A stretch of 64,000 nt of DNA from NCBI RefSeq assembly GCF_038443385.1, contig NZ_CP151726.1:4650001-4714000 (forward strand), in the 5' to 3' direction. The translations under genes were made by a program, and so were the position numbers. Positions 8,116 to 17,416 of the stretch are shown in pieces. The first letter of the stretch is position 1. Every line of letters begins with the position of its first letter. The DNA comes from Stieleria varia (GTDB lineage Bacteria; Planctomycetota; Planctomycetia; Pirellulales; Pirellulaceae). The notes beneath the pieces are model-generated. The model searched no databases. It worked only from the letters and a program-made list of their open reading frames with translations, and had not been told where the DNA came from.

Positions 8116-10785
8116 TCAGAAGCCGGGCGGGCTACGATAGATGAGTTCGCTGGAGGCGTGCTCCGGCAACGTGTCCTGCAGCTGATGGTGCTCGATCATG
8201 CGTGGGCCGCACGGTTGCTCCATGATGTGTGTCACCAGTGCGATCACCAGCTCGTCACGTTTGAAGGTGCGTGATGACTTTCGGAAAAGTTTTCCCACCA
8301 CGGGAATGTTTCCAAGGATCGGTTTCTCGGCGTAGTCCGAACCTTGGTTTTCCCGAATCAAACCGCCGATCACCAGACCACCACCATCGGGCATCAGAAC
8401 CGTCGTGGATACTTCCGTCGTGTCTTCTTCTGGGAATCCACTTTCCGAGATTCGGCCCCCGGAGACTTTGGGCAAGACGGTCATCAGGATGTTGCCGTCG
8501 TCGGTAATGACGGGCGTCACGGTCAGCACAATTCCGACGTCCAGGAATTGAACATTCTGGACCGTGGACGTCTGAGTGGTCGTGGCTACCGAGTAGGGCA
8601 GTCGTTCGCCGATTTGAATTTTTGCTTCTTGGTGATTGACCACCGAGACTTTGGGGGATGCCAAAGTACGCGACGTCGTATTGGTGCGAATCGATTCGAT
8701 AAAGGAATCCATGTCGCGACCGTCCACACGCAGCGACACGGTCGGACCTTCGCTTGATTCTTCTGCAAAGCCGCTGCCGGCAAGGGTAACGCGTGCATTT
8801 CCCAGGCGAGCCAACAAGTTGAGATTCACGCCATGACGTTCATCGTTCCCCAGATCGATTTGCATCACGTGAGCTTCCACCAACACCTGCTTGGGAGCGA
8901 CGTCGATTTGGGCAAGATACTGTGCAACGCGTTCGTGTCCGGCTTCGATATCTTCCACGACGATCAGCTCACGTGTCTTGAGTTGATCATCCGATGCGGA
9001 CTGACTGGTGAAGACTTTGCCCACCGGCGACAACAGACCTGAAACCACGTTTTCAACGTCTGCAGAAGCAAGATAGTCGAGCGGGTAGACCTGCAATCGG
9101 CGACCTTGAACGCGAGGCGAGATCCCAGGAGTGACTTGACCGGTCACGTACAACAGGTTCTCGACTTGATGCCAATTAAAACCCGCCACACCAAGGATCG
9201 CGTCGAGGACTTCCTCCAATCGAGCACCTTGAATGCTGACAGTGACGGGCCCGGATACTTCGGGTCCAAGAACCAGGTTGAGCCGATGATGGTCGGCAAT
9301 CATCTTCAGGACGTCGGGCAACTTGGCTTCGGTGGCAACCAGTGTGACCAGCTTTCCGTCACCTTTGATGGACGCATTGCTGGGAAGTTCAGCCCGCTGG
9401 ATCGGTACGGTCAGGGGATCGAGCGACTGTGCGAGCTGTACCGGACTGGTGGATTGGGGTCGGCTGGGTTGCAGAACATTGGTTTGCGTAGTGGATTGAC
9501 GATGCGCCGGCGGCGCTGTCTGCAGTTGCGTCGCATAGCCGGCGTTCTGAATCGGCGTTTGGTGCGGAACTTGTCGCAGCGAATCGCCGACAAAATTTGC
9601 GTCGGTGACGTGAACCATCCGATCGACCGATTGGCTTGCCGTGCTGATCTCCGTCTGCACACTTTCTATCGCATTCGTGGCAGCAGACTCGGAGATCGGG
9701 ATGGCACCCGCGATGACCGGCATTGATGCGGCGCTGGAAAGTTGGCGTCGGGAAGCTCCACGAGGCGGAGCGATCGGATTAAGATCCGTTACCTGGACGA
9801 CTTGCGACGGCGTTGGTGTGGTGTCAACCCACTGATGCGCCCGTTGGATGCCGCTTTCGGTCTCCATGTCGACGGATGAAGCGTCGGCGACCGCGATTTC
9901 AAGATCGGCACTGAGTTGCTTGTTTGTGTTGCCAAAGGACTCCGGTGCAACCGGTGGCGACCCGACAACTTGTGTCGACTGTGCAAAGTTGACTTTGCTA
10001 CGTGGTGCCGGCTGTAACTGTGCCGCTTCGACGCGGACGTCGAGCGCATCAGAATCTTGTCGCAACCGTTGTGGCAACGGTTCGCCTATCGCAGACTGAA
10101 TCTGTTGCGGAGGATGATCGGGACTCGGCGAGGTTTGGATTCTTGAAGCCGTTCGGGGCGGCGTCGGCTGGGCTGGCGCTGGACGAGTCGATCCGCTAAT
10201 CGTTTGTGAGTCACTTACGTTTGAACGGTCGACGGTCTGAGGGATCACTGGAGAATCACCGGCGAGAGGCAGCCCTCGGACGGGGCCACGTCGCTTGTGG
10301 CGTGCCGGTTCAGTCGTTTTGCGTTCTGCAGCGTTGGGCGGCAAGATGCTGGTCGCTGGCGGTGGCCCGTTCCCCACAACCAGTGTCTTGCGGCTCACCG
10401 GTTCGGCGAGCCGCTTACGCTTGATGACTTGGGTATTGACCTCAGGTTGTTGTTGGATCGCGACCGCGCGATCGGAAAGATGTAACGTGGGGGCAGAGTC
10501 CGCCAATGCGCCTGTTTGCAACAGAGTCTCAGCTGGCAACAGAGTCTCAGCTGGCAACAGAGTCTCAGCTGGCAACGAGGCAGGCGGATGATCTATCCGT
10601 ACGGCTTTGCGACGCACCAAGCGGATGGCTTGCTCGGTAGCTTGCCTAGTGAATTGACCGGTGTCGGCTGATGCAGACGCGGTTTGCGCAGCGGCCGGAT
10701 TGCAATTTCCGATGGCGCAGGCGACAACGCAGCACGCGATCCATGGAAAGAAGCAATTGTTTGTTGGCCGCCGCATGGGCTCCAC
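8116..10785 (-). CDS. pilQ: PilQ/GspD-type secretin
   Basis: 889 aa. A signal peptide ends near PAAAQ (about residue 34). A long low-complexity Pro/Gln/Ser/Thr segment (about 35-470) replaces the AMIN domains of classical PilQ. It contains a perfect threefold 6-residue repeat (PAETLL) encoded by an 18-bp repeat at about 10518-10576. The STN-like domain follows (LPDVLKMIADHHRLNLVL), then an N1-type domain, then the secretin beta-domain from about residue 645 to 860, ending in the family signature (ELVIALVTHIMEQP). It should form the outer-membrane channel of the pilus/secretion machine encoded upstream. It is the last gene of the assembly locus, separated from pilP by a repeat-filled gap. A shorter start at the second Met (10776) is possible. 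Confidence 0.92.
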   Translation of the reverse strand: MEPMRRPTNNCFFPWIACCVVACAIGNCNPAAAQTASASADTGQFTRQATEQAIRLVRRKAVRIDHPPASLPAETLLPAETLLPAETLLQTGALADSAPTLHLSDRAVAIQQQPEVNTQVIKRKRLAEPVSRKTLVVGNGPPPATSILPPNAAERKTTEPARHKRRGPVRGLPLAGDSPVIPQTVDRSNVSDSQTISGSTRPAPAQPTPPRTASRIQTSPSPDHPPQQIQSAIGEPLPQRLRQDSDALDVRVEAAQLQPAPRSKVNFAQSTQVVGSPPVAPESFGNTNKQLSADLEIAVADASSVDMETESGIQRAHQWVDTTPTPSQVVQVTDLNPIAPPRGASRRQLSSAASMPVIAGAIPISESAATNAIESVQTEISTASQSVDRMVHVTDANFVGDSLRQVPHQTPIQNAGYATQLQTAPPAHRQSTTQTNVLQPSRPQSTSPVQLAQSLDPLTVPIQRAELPSNASIKGDGKLVTLVATEAKLPDVLKMIADHHRLNLVLGPEVSGPVTVSIQGARLEEVLDAILGVAGFNWHQVENLLYVTGQVTPGISPRVQGRRLQVYPLDYLASADVENVVSGLLSPVGKVFTSQSASDDQLKTRELIVVEDIEAGHERVAQYLAQIDVAPKQVLVEAHVMQIDLGNDERHGVNLNLLARLGNARVTLAGSGFAEESSEGPTVSLRVDGRDMDSFIESIRTNTTSRTLASPKVSVVNHQEAKIQIGERLPYSVATTTQTSTVQNVQFLDVGIVLTVTPVITDDGNILMTVLPKVSGGRISESGFPEEDTTEVSTTVLMPDGGGLVIGGLIRENQGSDYAEKPILGNIPVVGKLFRKSSRTFKRDELVIALVTHIMEQPCGPRMIEHHQLQDTLPEHASSELIYRSPPGF

Positions 10786-10961
10786 ATCCCTGTGTATCGA
10801 TTGGACCTGCTACCGCAGCGTGCTTCTAGCGTGAAACTCGCCGCACAGGTGTGAGAACCCTCATAACCGTTAAAGTTCTCGGTATAGGGTTTCATCGGTC
10901 AGAGATCTCGATGGCCGGAATGAAAATGGCGAAAGTACCTCAAAATCCGCCGGCCCCCTCC

Positions 10962-11079
10962 GCTAGTGGCCTGTTGATTCAATCGAAATTGGGAACGCAA
11001 GGGTGGGCCGTAAGGCACCGGGCAATGCGGTAGGCCCGGCCGCATACGCGTCGCGGCTCACTAAATCAACAGCCCGCTA
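10962..11079. repeat. 118-bp element bounded by 18-bp inverted repeats
   Basis: The ends gctagtggcctgttgatt (10962-10979) and aatcaacagcccgctagc (11062-11079) are reverse complements at 16 of 18 positions. The inside is GC-rich (gtgggccgtaaggcaccggg, taggcccggccgc) and carries no ORF. Terminal inverted repeats without coding capacity resemble a MITE- or REP-type element. It sits between pilP and pilQ within the operon. Confidence 0.65.
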
Positions 11080-11092
11080 GCCCGGATTGTTC

Positions 11093-11151
11093 ATAACCCG
11101 ACGCGTAAGCGAGGGATACTCGGTAAATCCCTCGCTTACGCGTCGGGTTAT
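11093..11151. repeat. Perfect 25-bp-arm hairpin between pilP and pilQ
   Basis: The left arm 11093-11117 and right arm 11127-11151 are perfect reverse complements around a 9-base loop (actcggtaa). The core of the arm is gacgcgtaagcgagggat. Such a hairpin inside the minus-strand operon could act as an RNA processing, stabilising or attenuating structure between pilP and pilQ. No T-run follows on either strand that would make it a standard terminator. The right arm runs into the next dispersed repeat. Confidence 0.85.
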
Positions 11152-11224
11152 GAAAAAAAATCTCATTGTCAACAATCTGTTTGCGCTAAAATCAATCATG
11201 CGCATGAATAATCCGCGCCTAGCG
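11145..11224. repeat. Dispersed repeat family, copy 1 (internally deleted)
   Basis: The block runs gggttatgaaaa ... tgtttgcgctaaaatcaatc ... gcatgaataatccgcgcctagcg. Longer copies lie at 32020-32124 and 53570-53676. This copy lacks about 25-30 bases after gggttatgaaaa that the other two share. Its right end (cctagcg) contains the complement of the TAG stop of pilP (11219-11221). Confidence 0.85.
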
Positions 11225-11800
11225 GGCGACTTGAATCCCCTCTTCGGTGATGCTCAGGATCTGGATTCCACTTGGTAAAGGCTGCCCGGCGCGAACGATC
11301 TCGTTTGGCGATTCGTCCTTTCCATCTACGTTCGAATCGATCAGAGCCATTTGCATTGAGCCACTGGCGTCACCGTAGACAGCGCGGACGCTGAAAACGG
11401 ACTCGGGGGCGACGGTTTGCGGGCTCAACTGCGTTTCAGGTTCCTCTGGTGCGGGCAGTGTTGACGGTGGGGGGCAGAAGAGGTCGCGTGAAACGATTGC
11501 TTCGATGTCGATCGCTGGCAGCGAGATGACTTCTAGGAAGTGTTCTAAAGGTTGTTGAGAGTTTGACGCACTGGACCCTCCGGCTTGCTTGAGCGAGACC
11601 AGTTGCAGCGTCGCAGAATCCTGAGAAAAATCCGAATCGGATTCTGAACCTGGCTGGGTGGCGACGGCCAGCACGAGTCCGAGTACCAGAATCACAATGA
11701 TTTTCATCTGCGATTTCTGTTTGTTGGGAGCACGCACCAAGCCGCGTGAATGTTCCAGGCCGCGCGAACGATCCTGGCCTGTTGATGCATCATGTTGCAT
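11219..11800 (-). CDS. PilP-like pilus assembly protein
   Basis: 193 aa. The first ATG overlaps the upstream pilO-like gene by 11 bp. An alternative ATG at 11707 begins directly before a hydrophobic segment (MKIIVILVLGLVLAVAT) and may be the real start. After this membrane anchor or signal comes a linker. A small beta domain resembling the C-terminal HR domain of PilP/GspC follows (ESVFSVRAVYGDASGSMQMA, ending GIQILSITEEGIQVAR). PilP connects the inner-membrane PilN-PilO complex to the secretin, which fits its place before pilQ. Identification rests on position and fold-like pattern more than on strong motifs. The stop codon lies in a dispersed repeat. Confidence 0.7.
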   Translation of the reverse strand: MQHDASTGQDRSRGLEHSRGLVRAPNKQKSQMKIIVILVLGLVLAVATQPGSESDSDFSQDSATLQLVSLKQAGGSSASNSQQPLEHFLEVISLPAIDIEAIVSRDLFCPPPSTLPAPEEPETQLSPQTVAPESVFSVRAVYGDASGSMQMALIDSNVDGKDESPNEIVRAGQPLPSGIQILSITEEGIQVAR

Positions 11801-12488
11801 TGAGATTGACTCCAGGTTGCGTGGGGGCGCCGATCAGTTTCTCTGCAGCGGTTTGCTGTCCGACAAAGGGAACACGAATTGAGATTGTGGCGGAGCACTC
11901 GACTGCGTCGTCAGAAAGCTCCCTGGGGGCAGTTGGGTCAACACCTGAGTTCTGCTTGTCTCGAACCAAGTCGATTTCGTCACACCAGAACGGTTGCTGT
12001 TGAGTGCTCAGTGTATGCAACAGATGGCAAACGTTTTCGTAGCGCCCGTGAACTTCGAGGATCACCTTGAGCACCGCGACGCGGGAGCCCGTGAATTCTT
12101 GATCTCGTCGCAGCGAGAGAACATGCAACTGTTTGTCGGTCGCCGTCTTTAAGAGAAAGGCCCTGACGGGATTCCATTTTTGCTCCTGTGGCAACCAGTT
12201 CTTGATGACATTGACGCGGGCGTCCAAGTCGTCTCGCTCGGTTTTCGCGTCCGTCTCGCGTTGCCGCCAGAGATCGCTTTGAGAGATCAGTTGGATCGCC
12301 TCGTCGATTTGTTCCCGTGAGAACTCACCCTCTGATGTCATGGACTGTGGGTGGAGGTACGACCATGTCACGGCAACCATCAACAGCAGAGACAAGCTGC
12401 CGCCGATGATGTGGCAACGGCGCGGCGATCCGAACAATTTGGTTTGCCAGTCGATCGGGGCAAACAGATCCAGTTTGCGTTGGCTCAT
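11790..12488 (-). CDS. PilO-like pilus assembly protein
   Basis: 232 aa with one N-terminal transmembrane helix (about 27-46, IIGGSLSLLLMVAVTWSYL). A heptad-like helical region follows, then a small alpha/beta domain with strands such as VAVLKVILEVHGRYENVCHLLHTLS and ATISIRVPFV. This bitopic layout, and the position between PilN and PilP, fit PilO/GspM-type proteins that dimerise with PilN in the periplasm. The start overlaps the stop of the PilN-like gene by 4 bp, indicating translational coupling. Confidence 0.72.
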   Translation of the reverse strand: MSQRKLDLFAPIDWQTKLFGSPRRCHIIGGSLSLLLMVAVTWSYLHPQSMTSEGEFSREQIDEAIQLISQSDLWRQRETDAKTERDDLDARVNVIKNWLPQEQKWNPVRAFLLKTATDKQLHVLSLRRDQEFTGSRVAVLKVILEVHGRYENVCHLLHTLSTQQQPFWCDEIDLVRDKQNSGVDPTAPRELSDDAVECSATISIRVPFVGQQTAAEKLIGAPTQPGVNLNAT

Positions 12489-13105
12489 GGCAGGACCTTC
12501 GTCGAAACGGGCTGACCAGATAGTTTGGCGACCGCCTCAGACCATTTTCCGTTGGGCGTGGACACGTCAACCTGTCGAACGCGAGGACTTTCCGCGACGC
12601 GCTCCATCCATTCCATCGCTTGCCCGCGTGATTTCGTGATTGCCACTACGCTGAGGCTGGGCTGGGCCCAGTTGGGTGTTGCATCCGCAGATGCGGGATA
12701 TTCCACAGGCAGTTTGATCGATACCCGCTGGACGTCGAGATGCTGTTCTGCGTTCTGTGGTGTTGCCGGGTGCGTAGCGGCGGTCACCACGGCTAGCGAT
12801 TGTAGTAGGCTATCGTCAGGTTTGGCCGTTTCGACCCACTGCACCCATTGACGACGACGCGCGTTGTCGGATTCCAGCACCGTGACTATCCGACGAAGTT
12901 GGTTGACGGAGGATGACGCAGCAACAATCTCTTGATCTCGCGCTTGCTGCTGAGCATTTGCTCGCCATTGCAGGGTCAGATTCCCGATCAAGATCGCCGC
13001 GAGTCCAAAGACAGCTGCTGTCCACAACAGCACGGCTCGCTTTGCTTGACGCAAGAGTCGATAGTGTAGTGGATACAAGTCGAGTTGTTGGGTGTCTCTA
13101 CTCAT
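12485..13105 (-). CDS. PilN-like pilus assembly protein
   Basis: 206 aa from the ATG at 13105, which overlaps the pilM-like stop as ATGA and has a strong Shine-Dalgarno AGGAGG nine bases upstream. The upstream in-frame codon at 13129 is therefore rejected. A short cytoplasmic N-terminus (MSRDTQQLDLYP) resembles the PilM-binding INLLP-type segment. One transmembrane helix follows (AVLLWTAAVFGLAAILIG), then a coiled-coil region and a periplasmic alpha/beta domain (LSVVAITKSRGQAMEWMERV). This is the expected layout of PilN/GspL-C proteins. Confidence 0.78.
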   Translation of the reverse strand: MSRDTQQLDLYPLHYRLLRQAKRAVLLWTAAVFGLAAILIGNLTLQWRANAQQQARDQEIVAASSSVNQLRRIVTVLESDNARRRQWVQWVETAKPDDSLLQSLAVVTAATHPATPQNAEQHLDVQRVSIKLPVEYPASADATPNWAQPSLSVVAITKSRGQAMEWMERVAESPRVRQVDVSTPNGKWSEAVAKLSGQPVSTKVLP

Positions 13106-14208
13106 CGCACGTATCCTCCTGACGAGCATTGGGACGCGGCGTAAGCCAGGGACACCGCCGTTGCATAGCGGGCATCATCCAAACCGGAGATCGTTTTTGA
13201 TGAAACCCGAGAACAAGGCGTTGGTCGCGACATGCCGGCGTATCGCCAAGAACAAACGGGGCGTCCCAGGTATTCCGCCAGTCTTTCAACGAGCTTGGGA
13301 ACATCAGCCAGTTCGCCGCAAAGGACCACCGGTTGCTCGGCAGGGCTATTGTTGGGCAGGCTATAGGGCAGGCGTCGAGCAAATCGCGTCGTCGCGTGGA
13401 TCTCGCGGGCGACAGACTGCAGCCAACCCGTCAGTGAGTCCAGTCGTGGAAGGTCGCTGCTCGATGCGAGTTGCGAACCGGAGGCGAGAATTTCATCAGG
13501 GAGTTCTGGCAAGACTCTGCTGAGTCCGGTGACGCCGTGATTTCGCAGAGTCACCATGCTGCCAGTGCGTTCCAGCAGGACCACGCAATCGGAATTGACG
13601 CGGGTCAACGGCAGCAGTGAGTCTGCCAGCGCGATCCCGTGTGGCAAGATGCATTGCACTCGATATCCAAGATCGGTGATGGCATCGATCAGCCGACAGG
13701 CAAGTTTCTCACTGACGCTGGCAACGACGAACTGATCATCTGGCGTGGCCGGGCGGTCGGCCAAAGGGGCAATGGGCCAATGTGCCGAGTGCGCGGTGCT
13801 CTGGAAGATGGAATTCAGGAAGACGTCATTGCTCTCCGCTTTCGCGTCGGGCAAATCGCATGCGGCGATCGTTTGGTAGAGTGTCCATGAAATAGGCAGC
13901 GAAATTGCCGTTGCGTGTGTCTCTCCGTCAACACTGCGAGGCAAACGTTGCAGCAACGAGTCCACCGTGAGGTCGATCCATTGTGAGGACGGTTCGTTGT
14001 CACCGAGGGAGTGGGAACCAAAGCAAAACTTGGACTTCCAACGCAGTCTGTTTTTGGCCCCTAACGTATTTGTCAGGCCCAGTGCCGCAACACGAACTTG
14101 ATCGACACCGATATCGATACCCACAAAACAAGCTGGTCGGTGTGTGAGATAGCGACGCACCCAAGCGATACGCTTCGTCGATTTCGGAGATTGGGTGCTG
14201 GTGGACAT
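13102..14208 (-). CDS. PilM-like actin-fold ATPase
   Basis: 368 aa. A predicted actin-like phosphate-binding motif, FVGIDIGVDQVRVAALGL, lies near residue 30. Later segments show a second nucleotide-binding region (CVVLLERTGSMVTLRNHGVTG) and an adenosine-type motif (VVLCGELADVPKLVERLAE). PilM is a cytoplasmic protein of the type IV pilus alignment complex that binds the N-terminus of PilN, and the pilN-like gene follows directly. The N-terminal basic segment (STQSPKSTKRIAWVRRYL) is longer than in classical PilM. A 144-bp gap without a clear feature separates it from pilC. Confidence 0.8.
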   Translation of the reverse strand: MSTSTQSPKSTKRIAWVRRYLTHRPACFVGIDIGVDQVRVAALGLTNTLGAKNRLRWKSKFCFGSHSLGDNEPSSQWIDLTVDSLLQRLPRSVDGETHATAISLPISWTLYQTIAACDLPDAKAESNDVFLNSIFQSTAHSAHWPIAPLADRPATPDDQFVVASVSEKLACRLIDAITDLGYRVQCILPHGIALADSLLPLTRVNSDCVVLLERTGSMVTLRNHGVTGLSRVLPELPDEILASGSQLASSSDLPRLDSLTGWLQSVAREIHATTRFARRLPYSLPNNSPAEQPVVLCGELADVPKLVERLAEYLGRPVCSWRYAGMSRPTPCSRVSSKTISGLDDARYATAVSLAYAASQCSSGGYVR

Positions 14209-14352
14209 GAGTGATTGAGTGAAATGCTCGCGTTGCTTGTATTATCCCGGAGGGATCTACGTCACGCAAAGACGCGATTCAACCTCTGATGGGTATGTCA
14301 GCAGGTGGAGTCAAGCTCGGCGAGTTTGCGAGCCGTTCGATTGCTATGATCG

Positions 14353-15552
14353 TTATGTCCGGACGGTCGAAACATCCAGCAGCGGCAGCATTACAGACAT
14401 CACAACGCCTGCGACGACGACACCCATGACCAAGATGATCAGGGGCTCTAACGCGACGACGAGTCTTTTGATTCTGCGACCGCCCTCCTGTTCGTAGAAC
14501 ACACCGATGTCCTCAAGGACTTCAGCGACTCGACCGGTTCGCTCGCCGGTCGACATCATCTGGGTGGCTTCTGGGGGCAAAAAATCGACGTACCTCATTG
14601 CTTCACTCGCGGGCAAGCCGTCGATGAGATTGTCCTCGATTCGATCCAACAAATCCTGCCAGGACACGTCGGTGGTTGTTTGTCGCGTCAATCGGATGGC
14701 TTGCAATAGCGGAACGCCGCCGCGGACCATGCCGGCAATGGTGCGAAAGGTACGTCCGGCGATCAACGGACGATAGGCTTCACGGATCATCGGTCCGTAC
14801 AGCAGAAAGTGTCCCAGCGGCCGACGGATCAGTTGATGGTTTCTCAGCAGGACGAGTGTGATCAGCGTTCCGGCAATGGCCGGCAGCAAGATCATCCAGT
14901 TCGATTTGCAAAACTCGCCAAAGTTGAGCAACATCTCGGTCGACGGTGGAACCGGCTTGCCCATCGATGCAAACACTTTGCTGAATTGCGGCAGCACGCC
15001 GACGATCAGAGCGGCCATCACGATCGTTGCGGCGGAGACCAGGATGATGGGATAGATCATCGCGCCCAGGATGGTGGCACGCATTTCCATTTCGCCTCGC
15101 ATTCTGGCGCAGACCTGCGTCAGCGTATCGGGGACTTCGCCGGTGGCTTCTGCCGCCGCGATCATCGCCGGCAAGGTTCGGGGGAAATGTTGGCCATGGG
15201 CGGCAATCGCGCCCGAGAATGTGTTTCCTTCGTTAACCGATTCGTGAATTCGCAGTAGCGAATCGGCCAGTCTGGGGTCGCGGCAGTGTCTTGCAATATG
15301 CTCGACAGCCTCTGCCAGTTCCACTCCGTTTTGACTCATCACGGCCAACTGGTTCAACGTCAACAAGACCGTTGACGAAGACACTGGCATCAAATGAAAC
15401 CCGGAGCTTGCTTGGCGATACGGGGACGTCATGGCACGTTGAGCCAGCGGCGAGAGGCTCGACGTAGAGGTGAAGTTTGCTTCGAGACTGCTGCTGCGGC
15501 TCGCAACAGGCGTCGCGTTCGGTGATGTTCGGGAGGGATTCAGTAGTTGCAT
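14353..15552 (-). CDS. PilC/GspF-type inner-membrane platform protein
   Basis: 399 aa. It shows the duplicated T2SSF domain: a first cytoplasmic block (LNQLAVMSQNGVELAEAVEHIA, LPAMIAAAEATGEVPDTL) and a second equivalent block (FRTIAGMVRGGVPLLQAIRLT, QMMSTGERTGRVAEVLEDIG). Both carry the conserved G-E-x-T/S-G motif. Three hydrophobic segments are seen (IILVSAATIVMAALIVGVL, WMILLPAIAGTLITLVLL and a C-terminal LIILVMGVVVAGVVMSVML). The N-terminal 45 residues are a disordered Ser-rich extension. The protein should bind the PilB-type ATPase encoded 20 bp upstream. Confidence 0.92.
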   Translation of the reverse strand: MQLLNPSRTSPNATPVASRSSSLEANFTSTSSLSPLAQRAMTSPYRQASSGFHLMPVSSSTVLLTLNQLAVMSQNGVELAEAVEHIARHCRDPRLADSLLRIHESVNEGNTFSGAIAAHGQHFPRTLPAMIAAAEATGEVPDTLTQVCARMRGEMEMRATILGAMIYPIILVSAATIVMAALIVGVLPQFSKVFASMGKPVPPSTEMLLNFGEFCKSNWMILLPAIAGTLITLVLLRNHQLIRRPLGHFLLYGPMIREAYRPLIAGRTFRTIAGMVRGGVPLLQAIRLTRQTTTDVSWQDLLDRIEDNLIDGLPASEAMRYVDFLPPEATQMMSTGERTGRVAEVLEDIGVFYEQEGGRRIKRLVVALEPLIILVMGVVVAGVVMSVMLPLLDVSTVRT

Positions 15553-15572
15553 GAAACAAGGGAATGCGTTGC

Positions 15573-17399
15573 TTAGTCAACCAGCGCGACGCGTCCCACC
15601 TCCTCTAGGCTTGTGACGTTGGCTTCTGCCAGACGCAGTCCTTCGCTCAGTAGTGTGGGGCCTTGTTGAGCGGCCCTGAGTTGTTCGAGGTCAGCGCCGT
15701 TATTGATCAGCGTGCGGATTGGCTGAGTGCACTCAAAGAGTTCATAGATGCCGGATCGACCTCGGTAACCGGATTCAAAGCATTCCGTGCAACCTCGACT
15801 GCGTGCGAATCCGTGACGCACATCGCCTTGATAATGAAACTGCTCCAGCAGTTTGGACGACGGGTAGTAGGTTTCTTTGCAGCCGGGGCAGAGGTTTCGC
15901 ATCAGACGTTGAGCGACGACACCGACGAGTGACGCAGCAATCTTGAAACGTTCCACGCCCATGTCCATCAGACGCGTGATGGCTGAGGCGCTGTCGTTGG
16001 TATGCAGCGTACTGAGGACGAGGTGCCCGGTGAGCGCGGCTTGGATGGCGGTTTCCGCGGTTTCGCGGTCACGGATTTCGCCCACCATGATCACGTCGGG
16101 GTCTTGACGCAGAATACTGCGGAGCGCTTGTGCGAACGTGACTCCGGATTCTTTCTGCACGTGAACTTGGTTGATCAGTTCGATCTGATATTCGACAGGG
16201 TCCTCCACCGTGATCACGTTTCGTTCAATGCCTTTGATCAACTCCATCGCAGAGTAGAGCGTCGTCGTCTTTCCGCTACCGGTTGGACCGGTAACGAGGA
16301 CCAGACCATGGGGACGCGCAAGCATTCTGCGGACGCAGGTGAGCGAATCGGGGGGAAGTCCCAGGCGATTGAGATCGAACGTGACGTTTTGTCGGTCCAG
16401 AACACGCATCACCACCTTTTCACCCAACACGGTGGGCAGCGTGCTGACGCGCAAGTCGACATCGCGACGATTGATACGAACGTGCAATCGCCCGTCCTGG
16501 GGTTGTCGGTGTTCGGCGATGTCGAGTTTCGCCATCACCTTGATCCGTGAAACGATCGCCGCGTGCATGTCTTTACGCGGCTTCATGATTTCTCTGAGCA
16601 AGCCGTCGATGCGAAAGCGGACCGAAGTTGATTTCTGCCCGGCTTCGATGTGAATGTCGCTGGCGCCTTGTCGGACGGCCTGGATGATCGCGTAATTGAC
16701 CAAGTTGATGACGGGGCTCCCCTCCGCCAACATCTGGCTATCGGGCAAATCCAAGTCGATCGCGTCGGATTCCAGTTCCAATTGCTCGACGTCCATGTCG
16801 GCGGTGACCGAGTCGACGGCAAAGTCTTCTTCGTAGCATCGTGGCAGCAGTCGATCGATTCCAGACGCCAGCGTGAACACTGGGCGGATCTTGCATCCGG
16901 CCAGTCGCGAGAGCGCGTCGATGGCGGTCAAGTCCTGAGGGTCAGCCATCGCGACGGTCAGTTCGCCGCGGACTTGCATCAGCGGCAGAACATGAAACCT
17001 CTCCGCCACTTCGCGCGGCACCAAGCGTACGGCCGCCGGGTCAATCAGTCCTTCGCGTAACCGGACGCCTTCGACGCCCAGTTGTTCACCCAGCAGAGGC
17101 AATAGATTGGATTCATCGACCAAGCCGAGTTCCGAGACCACTTCGCCGAGACGTTTGAAAGTGCGTCGAGTGGCCGGTTCATTGGAACTGTTTTCTCGCA
17201 ACGCGATTGCCCGCAGCCGTTCTTCTTCGGCGGCCTGGTGGGCCAACGCCGTCTCCAATTGATCTTCACGAATCAACCCGGCTTCGATCAGCCGTCGACC
17301 GAGGGGCACAATCGCATTCGTGATCGCGGCTGCATCGCGAGGCAGCGTGATCGGCGGTAAGACCGAATGGTCGTGATCGATCTCGAAGAGTGAGTTCAT
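15573..17399 (-). CDS. PilB/GspE-type assembly ATPase
   Basis: 608 aa. An N-terminal GspE/MshEN domain occupies about 30-170, and a second N-domain begins near 225 (SPVINLVNYAIIQAVRQGASDIHIE). The core ATPase shows Walker A GPTGSGKTT (371-379), an Asp box (ITVEDPVEYQI), Walker B (VIMVGEIRD, 437-444) and a His box (LSTLHTNDSASAI). A tetracysteine zinc site (C504, C507, C537, C540) follows. These identify an extension-type (PilB/GspE) rather than a PilT retraction ATPase. It powers insertion of pilin subunits through PilC. No pilT or prepilin peptidase gene lies in this window. Confidence 0.95.
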   Translation of the reverse strand: MNSLFEIDHDHSVLPPITLPRDAAAITNAIVPLGRRLIEAGLIREDQLETALAHQAAEEERLRAIALRENSSNEPATRRTFKRLGEVVSELGLVDESNLLPLLGEQLGVEGVRLREGLIDPAAVRLVPREVAERFHVLPLMQVRGELTVAMADPQDLTAIDALSRLAGCKIRPVFTLASGIDRLLPRCYEEDFAVDSVTADMDVEQLELESDAIDLDLPDSQMLAEGSPVINLVNYAIIQAVRQGASDIHIEAGQKSTSVRFRIDGLLREIMKPRKDMHAAIVSRIKVMAKLDIAEHRQPQDGRLHVRINRRDVDLRVSTLPTVLGEKVVMRVLDRQNVTFDLNRLGLPPDSLTCVRRMLARPHGLVLVTGPTGSGKTTTLYSAMELIKGIERNVITVEDPVEYQIELINQVHVQKESGVTFAQALRSILRQDPDVIMVGEIRDRETAETAIQAALTGHLVLSTLHTNDSASAITRLMDMGVERFKIAASLVGVVAQRLMRNLCPGCKETYYPSSKLLEQFHYQGDVRHGFARSRGCTECFESGYRGRSGIYELFECTQPIRTLINNGADLEQLRAAQQGPTLLSEGLRLAEANVTSLEEVGRVALVD

Positions 17400-17416
17400 G
17401 GTTGGATGGCCCCTTG

